A DNA stretch of 64,000 nucleotides from Enterobacter sp. C2 (GTDB lineage: Bacteria > Pseudomonadota > Gammaproteobacteria > Enterobacterales > Enterobacteriaceae): positions 1,798,001-1,862,000 of the forward strand of contig NZ_CP082269.1 in NCBI RefSeq assembly GCF_019880405.1. The letters are read 5' to 3'. The position numbers and the translations under genes were made by a program. The notes under the pieces were generated by a model that saw only the letters and a program-made list of their open reading frames with translations, did no database searches and had not been told where the DNA came from. Positions within the stretch are counted from its first letter, which is position 1; every line of letters begins with the position of its first letter. Below are positions 61,978 to 64,000 of this stretch, piece after piece.

Positions 61978-62004
61978 AACCTCGCCTTTGCGGGGTTTTT
62001 TTAT
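61978..62004 (+). terminator. Terminator of the lipoprotein gene
   Basis: Hairpin AACC(T)CGC/GCG(G)GGTT followed by seven T. Confidence 0.82.
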
Positions 62005-62019
62005 GCCCGGAGACAATGC

Positions 62020-64000
62020 ATGACCGATATAGCAACGATTTCGCTCCGGGTGAATACCGCCGAGCTGGAGCGCGGGAACAAGGCGCTGGACGATTTCCAG
62101 CAAACAGCCAGTGGCGCGGCGAACAAAGCCGATGATCTGAACTCGGTATTTCGCACTGGTGCATCAGATCAGAAAAAGAATACCCAGAGCCTGAAAGAGC
62201 AGCAGCAGGAGCTGCAAAACCTGCTGAATAAAATCAGCCCGGTAAACAGGGCGCTGGACGAGCTGGACAACCTGCAGGAAAGCCTGAGCAAGTTCCGTAA
62301 GAGCGGACTGGTGCCTGATGAGGATTACTCCCGCTACAACAGCGTCCTGGAAACCACCCGGGAAAAGCTCGGCAGGGTGATGGAGGCCGAGACTGCTGAA
62401 GGGCAGGAACGGTTAAAACAGGCGCAGGAGACGCAGCGCGCCACCGCCGCGCAGGAAAACTTCCTCAGATCCATCACTGACCAGGCGGCGACATTCCGCG
62501 CCAGTAAGGCGGACATGGCCGAGTACCGGGCAGCGCAAATGGGGATCGCTGAGGAGGCTGCCCCGGTTATTGCACGGCTGCGTGAGCAGGAGCGCGCTGT
62601 CCAGCAGGAAGCTGCCCAGCGCCAGATCGCCGCCAGCCAGTCCCGTATGCTCAGGCAGGTTATTGCAGAGCTGGAGGCGGCAGAGCGAGCTGAAGCTGCC
62701 GAGGCGCAACGGGCGCAGGCTGTCCGCGATTCATTTACCGGTTCACTGGAATACCAGGCCGCGGCGATCGGCAAAACACGGGCAGAACTGCTGGAGATGA
62801 GGGCCGCTCAGCTGGGTGTGTCGCAGCAGGCAGCACCGTTTATTGCGAAACTGCGTGAGCAGGAGACGGCCTGGGAAAGGGGCATTATCAGCGCCGGGCA
62901 GTATCAGCAGGCCATGCGTCAGCTTCCTGCCCAAATCACGGATGTTTTTACTTCCCTCGCGTCAGGTATGCCGATCTGGCTGGTGGCTATCCAGCAGGGC
63001 GGGCAGATTAAAGACTCATTCGGCGGTATCGGCAATATGCTGAAAGCACTGGGCGGGCTGATTACTCCTGTTAACGTGGGTCTGGCGCTTCTGGCCGGTA
63101 CCGCAACCCTGCTTACCGTGGCCTATTTCAAGGGATCGGCAGAAAACGCTGAGTTCAACAAGCAGCTCATCCTGACAGGGAACTATGCCGGGCAGACCGC
63201 AGGGCAGCTATCCGCGCTGGCAAAATCTCTCTCCGGCAATGGTATAACGCAGTACGCCAGTGCCAGCGTTCTGGCTGAGGTGGTGGGTTCCGGGAAGTTT
63301 AACGCAGACAAATTTGAATCAGTTGCGCGCGCGGCAATAGCCATGCAGCAGGCTACCGGCCAGGGCGTGTCTGAGACGATCACCAACTTTAAAAAGCTGT
63401 ATGACGATCCGACCAAAGCGTCAGCTGAGCTGAACAGTCAGATGCATTACCTGACCGCCACGCAGTTCGAGTACATTTCTGCGCTTGAACGACGGGGCGA
63501 TAAGGAGGCAGCGGGCCAGATTGCAGCGGATGCCTACAGCAGATCAGAGCAGCAGCGCAGCCAGCAGATCCTTGATAACCTCGGGCTGGTGGAAAGGGCG
63601 GCAAATGCCACGCGAAATGCGCTTAAGGGCATGTGGGATGAGCTGCTGAATATTGGCCGCCCGCAGGCACCCCAAGACATGCTTAAGCAGATGGAAAGCC
63701 AGCTCGCTGCGCTGGAAAAAAATCTGCTTCCTGAGCGTCAGCGCCTGGGGTATGGCTACAGCTATGACACCAGCTCGCAGGACCAGGACTACGATAATCG
63801 CCGTAAGGCCCAGCTTGCTGCGATTGCGTCACTTAAAGCTCAGATTAGCCCAATGCAGCAGGCGATCACTCTCCAGGAAAACCTCAATGGCGCCATAACG
63901 TCAGGCAACAAGGTGAATGAAGATGCGATCGACGCCCAGCAGGTTATCAATCGCTACCTTGATGCCGGAACCACTGCAGCGGATAAGCGGCGAAAGGCTC
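62020..64000 (+). CDS. Tail tape measure protein (partial)
   Basis: The frame is open from ATG 62020 to the window end (660 codons, incomplete). TISLRVNTAELERGNKALDDFQ is the usual N-terminus of prophage tail-length tape measure proteins. A long coiled-coil region (about 50-290) has near-repeats such as AEYRAAQMGIAEEAAPVIARLREQE, then AELLEMRAAQLGVSQQAAPF. The hydrophobic segment VNVGLALLAGTATLLTVAYF (about 348-367) is the membrane-insertion part. It sets tail length and helps DNA entry. Confidence 0.92.
   Translation, partial: MTDIATISLRVNTAELERGNKALDDFQQTASGAANKADDLNSVFRTGASDQKKNTQSLKEQQQELQNLLNKISPVNRALDELDNLQESLSKFRKSGLVPDEDYSRYNSVLETTREKLGRVMEAETAEGQERLKQAQETQRATAAQENFLRSITDQAATFRASKADMAEYRAAQMGIAEEAAPVIARLREQERAVQQEAAQRQIAASQSRMLRQVIAELEAAERAEAAEAQRAQAVRDSFTGSLEYQAAAIGKTRAELLEMRAAQLGVSQQAAPFIAKLREQETAWERGIISAGQYQQAMRQLPAQITDVFTSLASGMPIWLVAIQQGGQIKDSFGGIGNMLKALGGLITPVNVGLALLAGTATLLTVAYFKGSAENAEFNKQLILTGNYAGQTAGQLSALAKSLSGNGITQYASASVLAEVVGSGKFNADKFESVARAAIAMQQATGQGVSETITNFKKLYDDPTKASAELNSQMHYLTATQFEYISALERRGDKEAAGQIAADAYSRSEQQRSQQILDNLGLVERAANATRNALKGMWDELLNIGRPQAPQDMLKQMESQLAALEKNLLPERQRLGYGYSYDTSSQDQDYDNRRKAQLAAIASLKAQISPMQQAITLQENLNGAITSGNKVNEDAIDAQQVINRYLDAGTTAADKRRKA

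Larger units (their letters stand above)
29000..64000. mobile_element. Siphovirus-type prophage (right end outside the window)
   Basis: From int near 29.1 kb to the window end the genes follow lambdoid order: int-xis, recT-recE, immunity, replication, nin-type genes, Q, lysis, terminase, head, tail. The left boundary lies between the tRNA-Val gene (28930) and int (29101); I cannot define the att core without the right end. The early and immunity genes resemble the Rac prophage (recE, recT, racR, ydaS, ydaT). The lysis genes resemble phage 21. No structural gene inside the window is clearly broken, so the phage could be intact. Confidence 0.93.

Overview
The window is chromosomal DNA of a member of the Enterobacteriaceae. 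The first 28 kb carries genes in blocks familiar from Escherichia coli and Enterobacter-like genomes: the ppsA end, rprA, ydiK, ydiJ, menI, the complete sufABCDSE operon, ldtE, lpp, pykF, yeeO between two tRNA-Asn genes, amn, and two tRNA-Val(GAC) genes. The order of blocks differs from E. coli K-12: yeeO/amn sits next to the pykF/valVW neighbourhood, and lpxP with a gnsA/cold-shock cluster sits between menI and suf. I cannot name the species from sequence alone.

Region 1 (1-18.3 kb) is core genome: gluconeogenesis (ppsA), a stress sRNA (RprA), D-2-hydroxyglutarate oxidation (ydiJ), menaquinone synthesis (menI), a cold-adaptation cluster (lpxP, a zinc-ribbon YmcF/YnfQ-like ORF with no AUG, gnsA, a CspA-type gene), Fur-controlled Fe-S assembly (suf), Lpp anchoring (ldtE, lpp) and glycolysis (pykF).

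Region 2 (18.8-21.8 kb) looks like a small acquired island. It holds an M15 peptidase of the ChiX/phage-endopeptidase type, a LysR regulator, a divergent overlapping pair of holin-like membrane proteins and an unknown 200-residue protein. No phage structural genes are nearby. Holin plus L-Ala-D-Glu-type endopeptidase plus LysR regulator is the gene content of type 10 secretion (holin/endolysin-dependent release) loci, and this is the best candidate for an undescribed system in the window.

Region 3 (21.8-28.9 kb) is core genome again: an SSAT-like acetyltransferase, tRNA-Asn/yeeO/tRNA-Asn (an inverted repeat), amn, an unknown exported protein, a 46-residue acidic protein, an MscS-family channel and two tRNA-Val genes.

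Region 4 (about 29 kb to the window end) is a siphovirus-type prophage, not complete in the window. Its order is int-xis; recT-recE; a Rac-like immunity region (RacR-like repressor, YdaS, YdaT) with operators I can trace on both sides; a replication module (O-like initiator with seven internal iterons, DnaC-like loader); small nin-type genes (MmcB-like, DinI-like with a LexA box, YbcO-like, RusA, DUF1133/Q-like); a late promoter-terminator; a phage 21-type lysis cassette (pinholin, SAR endolysin, Rz/Rz1); terminase, portal, head and tail genes; and the start of the tape measure gene. Two programmed -1 frameshifts are likely: the tail chaperone G/GT pair (perfect AAAAAAC) and a capsid/Ig-like domain fusion. 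Cargo genes with low GC and their own terminators interrupt the phage modules (41.3-43.3, 48.2-50.7 and 61.3-62.0 kb), including an Acb2-like candidate anti-CBASS protein.
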